From positions 1-64,000 of the forward strand of contig NZ_JANAVP010000007.1 in NCBI RefSeq assembly GCF_024213665.1: 64,000 nt of DNA, given 5' to 3'. This document shows, piece after piece, positions 16,662-28,474 of this stretch (positions within the stretch are counted from its first letter, which is position 1; each line of letters begins with the position of its first letter). The stretch is from Streptomyces sp. A3M-1-3 (GTDB lineage Bacteria; Actinomycetota; Actinomycetes; Streptomycetales; Streptomycetaceae). A program made the translations under genes and the position numbers. The notes under the pieces are model-generated. The model was not told where the DNA came from, searched no databases, and saw nothing but the letters and a program-made list of their open reading frames with translations.

Positions 16662-18110
16662 TCACTGGTGCTTGTAGTGCTTGATCGACTGGTCCTTGGC
16701 AGCCGCGTCGGCGAAGCCCTGGATCTTCTTGATGGTCTCCGCGGGGGTCGCGCGGCCGGCCATCATCTCGCCGAGGCCGGCGACGCCGATCTGCTCCTTC
16801 TGCAGCTTCACGTACCAGTCCTGCAGACGCGGGTTCACCACGTTCTCGCCGGCCTTCTTCAGCGCGTCGACACCGGACTGCATGGCCGTGGAGAGCGCGA
16901 GGCCGTCGGTACCGCCGTTGAACGCGGTCAGCGACTTGACCTGCTGGGTGAAGCTCTGCGACGACGCCTCGCTGAGCATGATGCGCAGCTGCTCCATGCC
17001 GCCCTCGGCGTTCTTCGCCTTGGCCGGGACGATGAACGGCTCGCCACCTGAGGCCCAGATCGTGCCGAACGGCAGCTTGTCGGACTTGTCGAGACCCGTC
17101 GGCGCGGCCACCATCATCTTGAAGTCGGCCGGCGTCGTCTTCGCCGCCTCGTTCTCCACCCAGGAGCCGTTCGGGATGAACAGCGCCTCGCCCTTGGTCC
17201 AGGCCGTCTGCGACTGGATGTGGTCGATGCCGGGCGTGCCCTTGAGGATGTAGCCCTTCTTGTAGAGCTCGTAGTACGCCTCGAAGGCGGCCTTGACGGC
17301 CGGGTGCTCCCAGGCCTTGGGCTCCAGGTTGTCGATCGCGTCGAGGACCTCGCGGCCGCCGATCTTCGCGATGAACGGGTACAGCGAGAACGGCAGGTAG
17401 TACGGGTGCTTGCCCGCGTACGTCCAGCCGGCGATGCCCTTCTTCTTCGCCTTCTCGCAGACCGCGAGCATCTCGTCCCAGGTCTCCGGGTACGTGGCGT
17501 CGAGCTTCTCCAGGGCGGTCTGCGAGTACCAGACGCCGTACACGGTGTAGGCGTAGTACAGGATCCAGACCGGCTCACCGTCGAACTGGCCCATCTCGAC
17601 GATTCCCGGGCGCAGCGTGTCGCGCACCTTCTTGTTCGGGTCGTCGAGGGACGGGGCGTCCAGCAGCGGGGTCAGGTCGGTGAGCTGCTTCTTGCCGACC
17701 AGGACGCCCATGTCCATCTGCTGGGCACCGGAGTTGTCGATCAGGTCCGGCGGGGTGCCGCCGTTGAAGCGCGGCTGCAGCTCCGACTGGATCTTCTGGG
17801 TCGCCCGGTGCTTGACCTTGGGCGCCTTCGGGAAGGCCGCCTCGTACTTCTTCTCCGCGTCGAGGGCGTACTGCTGGCCGAAGCCGCCGTCGAAGATGAC
17901 GACCTCGAGCTGCGCGCTCTCGTTGACACCGAGCGGATTCTTGGCGGACTTCTTGCCCTTTTCGACCTTTTCGTCGCTGCCGCTGTCGCTGCTGGCACAC
18001 GCGGAAAGGAAGCTCATCGTCGGCACGGTGATCAGGCCGAGCGCGGCAGAACGCTTGATCAGATCGCGACGGCCAAGGCCCTCGTTGTTGTGTGCGGAGG
18101 TGGATCCCAT
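16662..18110 (-). CDS. ngcE: Amino-sugar-binding lipoprotein (NgcE-like)
   Basis: A 482-residue CUT1 solute-binding protein. The N-terminus combines a twin-arginine pattern (GRRDLIKRSAALG) with a lipobox (FLSAC), so it is probably a Tat- or Sec-exported lipoprotein anchored outside the membrane. SBP_bac_1 features include VIFDGGFGQQYALDAEKKYEAAFP, FNGGTPPDLIDNSGA and WTKGEALFIPNGSWVENEA. I take ATG 18110 as start (GAGGA seven bases upstream); a TTG six bases earlier is less likely. It is the first gene of the operon and diverges from the GH92 mannosidase. Confidence 0.9.
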   Translation of the reverse strand: MGSTSAHNNEGLGRRDLIKRSAALGLITVPTMSFLSACASSDSGSDEKVEKGKKSAKNPLGVNESAQLEVVIFDGGFGQQYALDAEKKYEAAFPKAPKVKHRATQKIQSELQPRFNGGTPPDLIDNSGAQQMDMGVLVGKKQLTDLTPLLDAPSLDDPNKKVRDTLRPGIVEMGQFDGEPVWILYYAYTVYGVWYSQTALEKLDATYPETWDEMLAVCEKAKKKGIAGWTYAGKHPYYLPFSLYPFIAKIGGREVLDAIDNLEPKAWEHPAVKAAFEAYYELYKKGYILKGTPGIDHIQSQTAWTKGEALFIPNGSWVENEAAKTTPADFKMMVAAPTGLDKSDKLPFGTIWASGGEPFIVPAKAKNAEGGMEQLRIMLSEASSQSFTQQVKSLTAFNGGTDGLALSTAMQSGVDALKKAGENVVNPRLQDWYVKLQKEQIGVAGLGEMMAGRATPAETIKKIQGFADAAAKDQSIKHYKHQ

Positions 18111-18330
18111 GCTCAAGTCCTCGCCTTCTCCAGGACTCAGGCGGTGTACCGGTCGCCCGTACTTCGCCTCTGGCGAAGGGCCCCGCCACCGCGGTCAGTT
18201 GAAGCTGGGTCGTGCAGGGTATGAGGGAGAACTTAGAGGTGTGCGGCAGTTGCTGTGACGTAAACAGCTGCCGGCAGGCCCCCTGTCCCCCCGCGTCCGC
18301 CGCCGCGTTGCCACGGCTGTCCAGACGCCG

Positions 18331-18346
18331 ACAGGTATAGTCCACT
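18331..18346 (-). promoter_or_regulatory. DasR-box (dre)-like site upstream of ngcE
   Basis: ACAGGTATAGTCCACT matches the recalled dre consensus ACTGGTCTAGACCACT at 13 of 16 positions. It lies about 220 bases upstream of the ngcE start. DasR is the GntR-type GlcNAc-responsive regulator of Streptomyces, so control of an amino-sugar importer would fit; binding is not shown. Confidence 0.4.
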
Positions 18347-18544
18347 TCTCGCCGAGGGGGCAAGATCGAAAGCGGGTTTGCGCGGCAGTCTTTCCCGAGT
18401 TGAGACCTGGCGAATGAGTGTGCGGGCCACGGGTCTCCTGGTGCGGCCGCATACCTCCACTCGGGCACGGTCTCGGGCATTCCTCCTCAACACCCTTGAC
18501 ACCACCGTGCACTTGGCTCCCTACTGGTCCCTGCGCCTCAGGCT

Positions 18545-18556
18545 GACAACGTTGTC
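18545..18556. promoter_or_regulatory. Perfect palindrome GACAACGTTGTC before the GH92 gene
   Basis: A 12-bp perfect palindrome with a central CG, typical of LacI-family operators, ending 24 bases before the GH92 ATG and just upstream of its GGAAGGA site. No LacI gene is adjacent; the nearest in the window is at 29-30 kb. Confidence 0.5.
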
Positions 18557-18580
18557 GAACAGCGGAAGGACAGACTCGGG

Positions 18581-21500
18581 ATGCAGAGCCCACCCCGGCA
18601 CGGACAAGGCCCCGCGGTCGCCCTCGTGGCCGCCGCATTCGCTCTCGTCGTGACGGCCGCCCAGGGAGCCGCCGTCGCCCAGCCCGCCCCGCCAGCCTCT
18701 GTCGACCGGGAGTTCACCTCATCCTTCGAAGCGGACGAAGTGCAGCCCAACTGGCGCAATACCATTGATACGGGACTAGATGGTACGAAGCGCGCCTCGG
18801 GCATCGACGGCGGCTTCAGCAGTGGAATACCGGGCAATGTCACCGACAAGGTCACCGACGTACGGGCGAGCGCCGAGAACGAGGGTGGCGGCGAGGTCAA
18901 GGAGAACCTCGTCGACCTGTCGTCGAGCACCAAATGGCTGGCCTTCGAGGCCACCGCCTGGCTCGAATTCGACCTGGACGAACCGGTCAAGGTCGTGACG
19001 TACGCACTGACCTCCGCGAACGACGCCGCCCCCCGCGACCCCAGGGACTGGACCCTGAAGGGCTCCACCGACGGCAAGGACTGGAAGGTCCTGGACACAC
19101 GCGAGGGCCAGTCGTTCGAGAACCGCTTCCAGAGCAGGTCGTACGCCATCCCGGACGCAGCCGACTCCACGGCATACCGGCACTATCGTCTGGAGATCAC
19201 CCGCAACAACGGCGCCTCCGGCATCACACAGCTCGCGGACATCCAGTTCTCCGACGGCGACACCAGCACCCCGGTCCCCGCGGACATGCGCAGCCAGCCC
19301 GACCGCGGCCCCAGCGGCTCCCCCACCGCCAAGGCCAACGCCGGCTTCACCGGAAAGCGCGCGCTGCGCTACGCCGGAACCCACAAGCCGCAGGGCCGCG
19401 CGTACTCGTACAACAAGGTCTTCGACGTCAACACGGCCGTCACGCAGGACACCGCACTGTCGTACCGCGTCTTCCCCGCCATGCCGGAAACCGACCTCAA
19501 CTACCCGGCCACGAACGTGGCGGTCGACCTCGCCTTCACCGACGGCACCTATCTGAGTGACGTCAAGGCCCTCGACCAGCATGGCGCCCGGCTGAGCCCG
19601 CAGGGCCAGGGCGCCTCCAAGACGCTGTACGTCAACCAGTGGAACCACAAGGAGTCCCGGATCGGCTCGGTCGCGGCCGGCAAGACCATCGACCGGATCC
19701 TTGTCGCGTACGACTCCCCCAAGGGCCCCGCCGAGTTCCAGGGCTGGATCGATGACATCAGCATCGCTCCGATGGCCCGGGAGAAGCGCCTGGCGCATCT
19801 GTCCGACTACGCGCTGACCAACCGCGGCACCAACTCCAGCGGCGGCTTCTCCCGCGGCAACAACTTCCCGGCCACCGCCGTCCCGCACGGCTTCAACTTC
19901 TGGACGCCGGTGACCAACGCCGCCTCCACCAGCTGGCTGTACGACTACGCCCGCGCCAACAACGCCGACAACCTCCCCACCCTCCAGGCCTTCAGCGCCA
20001 GCCATGAGCCGAGCCCCTGGATGGGCGACCGGCAGACGTTCCAGCTCATGCCCTCGGCGGTGGCCGGCACCCCGGACGCGAACCGCAGAGCCCGTGCCCT
20101 CCCCTTCCGGCACACGAAGGAGACGGCGAAGCCGCACTACTACGGGGTGACCTTCGAGAACGGCCTCAAGGCCGAGATGACCCCGACCGACCACGCGGCC
20201 ATGATGCGGTTCACCTATCCCGGTGACGACGCGAGCGTCGTCTTCGACAACGTCTCGGGCGACGGCGGCCTCACCCTCGACCCGGAGAACTCCACCGTCA
20301 CCGGCTTCTCCGACGTCAAGAGCGGCCTGTCCACCGGCGCCACCCGGCTCTTCGTGTACGGCGTCTTCGACGCGCCGGTCACCGCGAGCGGAAAGCTGAG
20401 CGGGGGCGGCGGCGATGACGTCACCGGCTATCTGCGCTTCGCGCCCGGCAAGGACCGGGGCGTCACCCTGCGCATCGCCACCTCACTCATCAGCCTCGAC
20501 CAGGCCAAGAAGAACCTCGCCGAAGAGATCCCCGCCGGCACCCGCTTCGACCGCATCAAGGACCATGCCCAGGACGCCTGGGACGACATTCTCGGCCGGG
20601 TCGAGGTCGAGGGCGCGAGCCGCGACCAGCTGACCACCCTCTACTCCAGCCTGTACCGGCTGTACCTGTATCCCAACTCCGGCTTCGAGAACACCGGTAC
20701 GAAGGCCAAGCCCAAGCACCAGTACGCCAGCCCCTTCTCCCCGCAGACCGGCCCGGACACCCCGACCCGTACCGGCGCGAAGATCGTCGACGGCAAGGTG
20801 TACGTCAACAACGGCTTCTGGGACACCTACCGGACGACCTGGCCCGCGTACTCCTTCCTGACCCCGAAGAAGGCGGGCGAGCTGGTCGACGGCTTCGTCC
20901 AGCAGTACAAGGACGGCGGCTGGATCTCCCGCTGGTCCTCCCCCGGCTACGCCGACCTGATGACGGGCACCAGTTCGGACGTCGCCTTCGCCGACGCGTA
21001 CGTCAAGGGCGTGGACTTCGACGCCGAAGCGGCATACGAGGCGGCCCTGAAGAACGCCACCGTCGCCCCGCCCAGCTCGGGCGTCGGCCGCAAGGGCATG
21101 GACACCTCCCCCTTCCTCGGCTACGCCTCCACCAAGACCCACGAAGGCCTGTCCTGGTCCCTGGAGGGCTACCTCAACGACTACGGGCTCGCGAAGATGG
21201 GCCAGGCGCTCTACGCGAAGACGAAGAACGACCGCTACAAGGAGGAGTCCGCCTACTTCCTGAACCGCGCCCGTAACTACGTCAAACTCTTCGACGGGCA
21301 GGCCGGCTTCTTCCAGGGCCGGGACCTCAAGGGCGACTGGCGGGTCCCCTCGGAGAAGTACGACCCGCGGATCTGGGGCTACGACTACACCGAGACCAAC
21401 GGCTGGGGCTACGCCTTCACCGCTCCGCAGGACTCGCGCGGCCTGGCCAACCTCTACGGCGGCCGTTCCGGCCTCGGCAAGAAGCTGGACACCTACTTCG

Positions 21501-22426
21501 CCACCCCGGAGACGGCCTCGCCCGAGTTCGTCGGCTCGTACGGCAGCGTCATCCACGAGATGACCGAGGCGCGGGACGTACGGATGGGCATGTACGGGCA
21601 CAGCAACCAGGTCGCCCACCACGCCACGTACATGTACAACGCGGCTGCACAGCCGTGGAAGACGCAGGAGAAGGTCCGCGAGGTGCTGTCCCGCCTCTAC
21701 ACCGGCAGCGAGATCGGCCAGGGCTACCACGGCGACGAGGACAACGGCGAGCAGTCCGCCTGGTACCTGTTCAGTGCCCTCGGCTTCTATCCGCTGGTGA
21801 TGGGCAGCGGCGAGTACGCGGTCGGCTCGCCCGTCTTCACCAAGGCGACCGTGCATCTGGACAACGGCCGGAAGCTGGTGGTGCGGGCGCCGAAGAACAG
21901 CGCGCGGAACGTCTACGTGCAGGCCCTGTTGGTCAACGGCAAGGCGTGGAAGTCCACCGCACTCCCGCACGACCTGCTGGCCCGCGGCGGCACGCTGGAC
22001 TTCGCGATGGGCTCCCGGCCCTCGTCGTGGGGCACGGGGAGGAACGCGGCCCCGGTCTCGATCACCCAGGACGACAAGGTGCCGGCGCCGGCCGGTGACG
22101 TCCTGGCCGGGAACGGCCCGCTGTCGGACAACTCGTCGGCGACGGAGGCGATGTTCGAGTCCACGGACCTACGGGTGGAGTCGGCGGCCCGCGCCGTGCA
22201 GTACACCCTCACCTCGTCGGACCGGGCGAAGGCCCCGAAGGGGTGGATGCTGCAAGGCTCGAACGACGGCGAAACGTGGACGGAGCTGGACAAGCGCTCG
22301 GGTGAGTCCTTCGCCTGGGACAAGCAGACCCGGGCCTTCACGGTCGCGCGCCCCGGCACGTATGAGAAGTACCGGCTGGTACCGGACGGATCGGCGACCC
22401 TCGCCGAGATCGAACTTCTGGGATAG
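18581..22426 (+). CDS. Secreted GH92 family alpha-mannosidase with two discoidin-like domains
   Basis: A 1281-residue exported enzyme. A signal peptide (about 1-34) precedes a discoidin-like (F5/8 type C) domain at roughly 85-220 (DWTLKGSTDGKDWKVLDTREGQ). The GH92 N-domain and (alpha/alpha)6 catalytic domain occupy about 400-1140. A second discoidin-like domain ends the protein (WMLQGSNDGETWTELDKRSG). GH92 enzymes are calcium-dependent, inverting exo-alpha-mannosidases. The family signatures GMYGHSNQVAHHATYMYNAA and YHGDEDNGEQSAWYLFSALG carry the expected acidic and His residues. Divergence from ngcEFG suggests joint use of glycoprotein or fungal mannan/chitin debris. ATG 18581 has GGAAGGA ten bases upstream. 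Confidence 0.93.
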   Translation: MQSPPRHGQGPAVALVAAAFALVVTAAQGAAVAQPAPPASVDREFTSSFEADEVQPNWRNTIDTGLDGTKRASGIDGGFSSGIPGNVTDKVTDVRASAENEGGGEVKENLVDLSSSTKWLAFEATAWLEFDLDEPVKVVTYALTSANDAAPRDPRDWTLKGSTDGKDWKVLDTREGQSFENRFQSRSYAIPDAADSTAYRHYRLEITRNNGASGITQLADIQFSDGDTSTPVPADMRSQPDRGPSGSPTAKANAGFTGKRALRYAGTHKPQGRAYSYNKVFDVNTAVTQDTALSYRVFPAMPETDLNYPATNVAVDLAFTDGTYLSDVKALDQHGARLSPQGQGASKTLYVNQWNHKESRIGSVAAGKTIDRILVAYDSPKGPAEFQGWIDDISIAPMAREKRLAHLSDYALTNRGTNSSGGFSRGNNFPATAVPHGFNFWTPVTNAASTSWLYDYARANNADNLPTLQAFSASHEPSPWMGDRQTFQLMPSAVAGTPDANRRARALPFRHTKETAKPHYYGVTFENGLKAEMTPTDHAAMMRFTYPGDDASVVFDNVSGDGGLTLDPENSTVTGFSDVKSGLSTGATRLFVYGVFDAPVTASGKLSGGGGDDVTGYLRFAPGKDRGVTLRIATSLISLDQAKKNLAEEIPAGTRFDRIKDHAQDAWDDILGRVEVEGASRDQLTTLYSSLYRLYLYPNSGFENTGTKAKPKHQYASPFSPQTGPDTPTRTGAKIVDGKVYVNNGFWDTYRTTWPAYSFLTPKKAGELVDGFVQQYKDGGWISRWSSPGYADLMTGTSSDVAFADAYVKGVDFDAEAAYEAALKNATVAPPSSGVGRKGMDTSPFLGYASTKTHEGLSWSLEGYLNDYGLAKMGQALYAKTKNDRYKEESAYFLNRARNYVKLFDGQAGFFQGRDLKGDWRVPSEKYDPRIWGYDYTETNGWGYAFTAPQDSRGLANLYGGRSGLGKKLDTYFATPETASPEFVGSYGSVIHEMTEARDVRMGMYGHSNQVAHHATYMYNAAAQPWKTQEKVREVLSRLYTGSEIGQGYHGDEDNGEQSAWYLFSALGFYPLVMGSGEYAVGSPVFTKATVHLDNGRKLVVRAPKNSARNVYVQALLVNGKAWKSTALPHDLLARGGTLDFAMGSRPSSWGTGRNAAPVSITQDDKVPAPAGDVLAGNGPLSDNSSATEAMFESTDLRVESAARAVQYTLTSSDRAKAPKGWMLQGSNDGETWTELDKRSGESFAWDKQTRAFTVARPGTYEKYRLVPDGSATLAEIELLG

Positions 22427-22437
22427 CCCAGGGGTAC

Positions 22438-22471
22438 GGGGGAGGACCGGTCCGGCGGCCGATCCTCCCTC
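22438..22471 (+). terminator. Terminator after the GH92 gene
   Basis: Arms GGGAGGA and TCCTCCC enclose a GC-rich loop, beginning 12 bases after the GH92 stop. Confidence 0.6.
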
Positions 22472-22548
22472 CACCTCCTTGTCACCATTCGTACGCGCAA
22501 CGTGACCACGGACGGCTACGCTCGTTCTGCGCGAAGGGAGCGTTGCCC

Positions 22549-23394
22549 ATGCCCCAGCCCAAGAGCATCGATCCGTACACCGACCCGAGGTCGTTCTACG
22601 GCTCAGAGCTGCGCCGCCTGCGCGAGGGCGGCGGCCTCTCCCAGGAGCAGGTCGGGGAGCGGGTCTTCTGCTCCGGCGCGTACATCGGCCAGCTGGAGGC
22701 GGCGACGCGGCGGCCTCAACTCGACTTGTCGAGACTGCTCGACGGAGTGCTGGGAAGCGGTGAGCATCTTCAGCGCCTGTGCCGCCTCGCCCGTAAGTCG
22801 AAGGTGGCGGAGTACTTCGCCGACGCGGCGGACTTGCAGCAGCGGGCGACGACGATCAGCGAGTACGCGTCGATCCTGGTTCCGGGACTGTTGCAGACGG
22901 AGTCCTACGCCCGGGCACTGACCCGAGGCGCGCACCGGTTTGCCACGCAGTCGGTGATCGAGGGGCACGTCAGCGCCCGGATGGAACGGGCGCAGCTGCT
23001 CGACTCGCTCGCAGCGCCGGTGTTCTGGGTCATCGTCCACGAGGCCATGCTCCGCGTCCCGGTGGGCGGTCCGGCCATCATGCGCGGGCAGCTCACTCAT
23101 CTCGTGGAGGCGTCACATGCACGGCCGCATGTGGTGCTCCAGGTACTGCCCTTCAGCGCCGGTCCGCATCCGTTCCTGAACACCAACGTGTCCCTGATGG
23201 AGTTCAGTGACGAGCCGCCCGTCGTCTACACCGAAGGCGCCTATACCGGCCAACTCGTCGAGGAACCCGCTCTGGTCGCCCAGTACCAATCGGCCTACGA
23301 TCTGGCCAGGGCCGCCGCGCTGTCGCCGGAGGCGTCCCTGGCCCTGATCGAGTCGGCGGCGAAGGACTACACGACACATGAGCACCGCACATGA
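22549..23394 (+). CDS. XRE-family regulator with DUF5753 (Scr1/WhiJ-like)
   Basis: A 281-residue protein with an N-terminal HTH_31-type helix-turn-helix (LRRLREGGGLSQEQVGERVFCSG, residues about 19-41) and a C-terminal DUF5753 domain starting near EYASILVPGLLQTESYARAL. Streptomyces carry dozens of these, each next to a DUF397 gene; characterised pairs (WhiJ, Scr1/Scr2) affect development and antibiotic production. ATG 22549 follows GGGAG by eight bases; a TTG two codons earlier is less likely. It overlaps the DUF397 gene by 17 bases. Confidence 0.88.
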   Translation: MPQPKSIDPYTDPRSFYGSELRRLREGGGLSQEQVGERVFCSGAYIGQLEAATRRPQLDLSRLLDGVLGSGEHLQRLCRLARKSKVAEYFADAADLQQRATTISEYASILVPGLLQTESYARALTRGAHRFATQSVIEGHVSARMERAQLLDSLAAPVFWVIVHEAMLRVPVGGPAIMRGQLTHLVEASHARPHVVLQVLPFSAGPHPFLNTNVSLMEFSDEPPVVYTEGAYTGQLVEEPALVAQYQSAYDLARAAALSPEASLALIESAAKDYTTHEHRT

Positions 23395-23584
23395 CCTGAG
23401 TACCGCCGCCTGGCGCAAGTCGTCCTACAGCAACGGCGATGGCGGCAACTGCGTCGAGGTCGCCGACGACTGCCCCGGCGTCATGCCCGTCCGCGACAGC
23501 AAGGACCCCGGGCGCCCCCCGCTCGTTTTTCGGGCCGCGGGCTGGGCCTCCTTCGTCACCGCCATCAAGAACGGCACTCTCTGA
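23378..23584 (+). CDS. DUF397 domain protein
   Basis: A 68-residue protein that is almost entirely a DUF397 domain: AAWRKSSYSNGDGGNCVEVA, then VRDSKDPGRPPLVFRAAGWASFV. It starts inside the 3' end of the XRE/DUF5753 gene, so the pair is translationally coupled. In related pairs the small protein binds and modulates the XRE partner. No catalytic residues are expected. Confidence 0.9.
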   Translation: MSTAHDLSTAAWRKSSYSNGDGGNCVEVADDCPGVMPVRDSKDPGRPPLVFRAAGWASFVTAIKNGTL

Positions 23585-23690
23585 TCCGTAAGGGCTCAAC
23601 GCGTCAGGACCAACCCGCACGGCCCTTGCTGCGCCATGGGCACCTCTGCCACCGATGTGCGGTGTTTGGCACGGGACCTGATAGCTGGGT

Positions 23691-24515
23691 TCAGACCGGT
23701 GTGATCGGCTCCTGTAGTTCGGTCACCCACTGGTCGGGGTCATCCGGGCATTCGAGATAGAGCTCTCGTGCGTAGCCGGTGGAGCGGTAGCCGTTGGCGT
23801 CGATCCAGCGGGCCAGGGCTTGGACGCTGGGCATGACCTTGTCCATGGAACCGCGGTGCACGAAGGTGGCGGCACTCTTGATCTCCGGCAGGTCCACGAT
23901 CGCGAAGTCGAGGCCGCCTCGGGGTTCCATGGCAATCGTCATGCCGGCGTGGACGATGACCGTGTCCTTTCCGTCCGGTGAGACCTCGTAGTAGGCGATG
24001 CCCGGTCCCGCCGGGGCCACGCCCGCAGCCGCAAGCCGACGGCACAGCTCTTCGTAGAGCGGTCCGATGACCGGCCCGATCCCTTCAGCCCCATCGGTGG
24101 TGGCGGTGCCGGTCAGCTCGGCTACCCGCACTGCAGGAATGCGCTTGACGACAACGTCGTCGGAAGGCATACGTCCCTCGCTCTCGATCGTTTGGAGCCT
24201 CGCCTCGACCTGGGCCAACCGCATGGCATCTGCTGCCATCGCCGCCGCGAGTTCTGCCTGCCGCAGCCTCAGCATCCCGCGCAGCTCCCCAGGGCTCACC
24301 TGCTCGTCCAGGATGCTCTGCACCTGTTGAAGGGTGAAGCCGAGGTCCTTCAGCGCGATGATCCGGTTGAGCCGGGCGAGCTGGCCGGCTTCGTAGAAGC
24401 GGTAGTTGCTGGCCAGGTCGACGTGGGCAGGCCGCAGCAACCCGATCGCGTCGTAGTGACGCAACATGCGGACCGAAACACGGCCGTGCCTGGCGAAATC
24501 TCCGATAGTGAACAT
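23691..24515 (-). CDS. MerR-family regulator with GyrI-like effector domain
   Basis: A 274-residue protein. The N-terminal winged HTH reads MFTIGDFARHGRVSVRMLRH with Tyr-Arg-Phe-Tyr in the wing. A dimerisation coiled coil lies at about 75-120 (LRQAELAAAMAADAMRLAQV). A GyrI-like/AraC-effector domain at about 120-274 ends PDDPDQWVTELQEPI. This architecture matches BmrR/TipA-like multidrug sensors that bind amphipathic ligands. The ATG follows GGGAG by five bases. No target operon is obvious; the neighbours are aconitase and an XRE/DUF397 pair, so it may act only on itself or at a distance. Confidence 0.88.
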   Translation of the reverse strand: MFTIGDFARHGRVSVRMLRHYDAIGLLRPAHVDLASNYRFYEAGQLARLNRIIALKDLGFTLQQVQSILDEQVSPGELRGMLRLRQAELAAAMAADAMRLAQVEARLQTIESEGRMPSDDVVVKRIPAVRVAELTGTATTDGAEGIGPVIGPLYEELCRRLAAAGVAPAGPGIAYYEVSPDGKDTVIVHAGMTIAMEPRGGLDFAIVDLPEIKSAATFVHRGSMDKVMPSVQALARWIDANGYRSTGYARELYLECPDDPDQWVTELQEPITPV

Positions 24516-24622
24516 GATGTCTCCCAGTGCAAGGCCTCACACGGTGTCATGGTCAAGAGGCCCCAGTCGGGTGCTGTATCGCGGTTCAGGCGGCACGGCG
24601 CGCAGTCGGCACCGACAACGGA

Positions 24623-24658
24623 GAAGGGCCGCACCCCATCGCTGGAGTGCGGCCCTTC
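24623..24658 (-). terminator. Terminator of acnA
   Basis: Perfect 12-bp arms GAAGGGCCGCAC/GTGCGGCCCTTC with a 12-base loop, just beyond the aconitase stop on the minus strand. Confidence 0.88.
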
Positions 24659-24674
24659 GGGCGTAGCAGGGCTA

Positions 24675-27560
<2,886 letters not shown>

Positions 27561-27584
27561 TCATGCCCGCACGCCCCCTGTCCT

Positions 27585-27656
27585 GTCTCAGTCGATCTGG
27601 TCCCCGTCTCAAGTGATCTGGTCCGATTTGCTCGTCGTCTCAGGTGATCTGGTCCG
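27585..27656. repeat. Three direct repeats GTCTCA(n)nGATCTGGTCC
   Basis: Copies start at 27585, 27606 and 27637, each about 19 to 20 bases, differing at two or three positions (GTCTCAGTCGATCTGGTCC, GTCTCAAGTGATCTGGTCC, GTCTCAGGTGATCTGGTCC). They look like accumulated ends of an insertion element and lie beside a formylglycine-enzyme-like gene that is followed by a transposase remnant. Confidence 0.7.
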
Positions 27657-27708
27657 CCAGATGTTGGATGTCCCGTCTCATCAAGGCGGTCATCGCACAC
27701 GACGCGGA

Positions 27709-28383
27709 TCAGCGCATGACGGAGCGCGCGATGCGGAACCCTACGTCGTCGACCTGGAAGCTCGGGTGGCTGCGGCGCCGCGCGGAGGCCCTGCAGCTCC
27801 AGTGCTCGTCGAACCAGCCGCCGCCACGTAGCACCCGGTAGGTGCCGTAGACCTCTGCGTCATAGATGTCCCAGCACCAGTTCCAGACGTTGCCGAGCAT
27901 GTCGTGAAGGCCCCACGGGTTGGGCCGCTTGCCGCCCACGTCGTGGATGCGCTCGTGTGAGTTGCCCCGGTACCAAGCGATCTCGTCGAGCGGGCCGTAA
28001 TGCGGTCCGGTCGTACCGGCTCGGCAGGCATGCTCCCACTCGGCTTCGGTCGGCAGCCGGTACCCGTCGGCGGATGCGTCCCACTCGACGCCTTCGCCGT
28101 TGGCGTGGAGGTGGTAGACGGGTGCGAACCCATCGCGTTGGGACAGTGCGTTGCAGAACCGGATGGCGTCCCACCAGGAAACGCCCTCGACGGGCAGCTT
28201 GTCGCCATCGGCGGCGCTTGGCCGCTGGCCGGTGATCTGTGCGTACAGCGCCTGGGTGGTTGGGAACGTTGCGAGCTGGTAGGGCGCAAGTTCGACCGAC
28301 CAACTGCGCTGTGTCCGCCGGTCCGACAGCGTTATCTGCCCCGGCGGGATGGCGATCATCTCGCTTCCTGCGCGCGCGTCCAT
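27709..28383 (-). CDS. Formylglycine-generating-enzyme-like (FGE-sulfatase domain) protein
   Basis: A 224-residue protein covering most of an FGE/SUMF1-type domain: MIAIPPGQITL, VEGVSWWDAIRFCNALS, YRLPTEAEWEHACRAGTTG, GLHDMLGNVWNWCWD and RVLRGGGWFDEHWSCRASAR. True FGEs use two copper-binding cysteines in this last segment. Here only the second (WSC) remains and the first position is acidic, so classical sulfatase activation is unlikely. The start is uncertain: ATG 28383 lies 9 bases after a TAAGAT -10-like hexamer, and ATG 28359 has an AGGA site. Flanking insertion-element debris suggests acquisition or rearrangement. Confidence 0.8.
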   Translation of the reverse strand: MDARAGSEMIAIPPGQITLSDRRTQRSWSVELAPYQLATFPTTQALYAQITGQRPSAADGDKLPVEGVSWWDAIRFCNALSQRDGFAPVYHLHANGEGVEWDASADGYRLPTEAEWEHACRAGTTGPHYGPLDEIAWYRGNSHERIHDVGGKRPNPWGLHDMLGNVWNWCWDIYDAEVYGTYRVLRGGGWFDEHWSCRASARRRSHPSFQVDDVGFRIARSVMR

Positions 28384-28474
28384 GAGCACGTGATCTTACG
28401 GGCACCTGTCCTGGACGCCAGTGGCCAGCCCTCCCCGCCGCGCACAGCGAGGGATCGAGCCCGGCCTGAGGTGA

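Larger units (their letters stand above)
18111..18580. other. Divergent regulatory region between ngcE and the GH92 gene
   Basis: 470 bases without a gene. They contain an imperfect stem (CGGCAG...CTGCCG, 18244-18273), a DasR-box-like 16-mer (18331-18346), a TTGACA hexamer near 18497 that could be a -35 for the GH92 gene, and a perfect 12-bp palindrome (18545-18556) close to the GH92 start. Short open frames here have no ribosome site and look accidental. Confidence 0.7.

Noticed and set aside
18233..18540. Small open frames in the ngcE/GH92 intergenic region
   Set aside because: No ribosome sites, no motifs, and they overlap regulatory palindromes.
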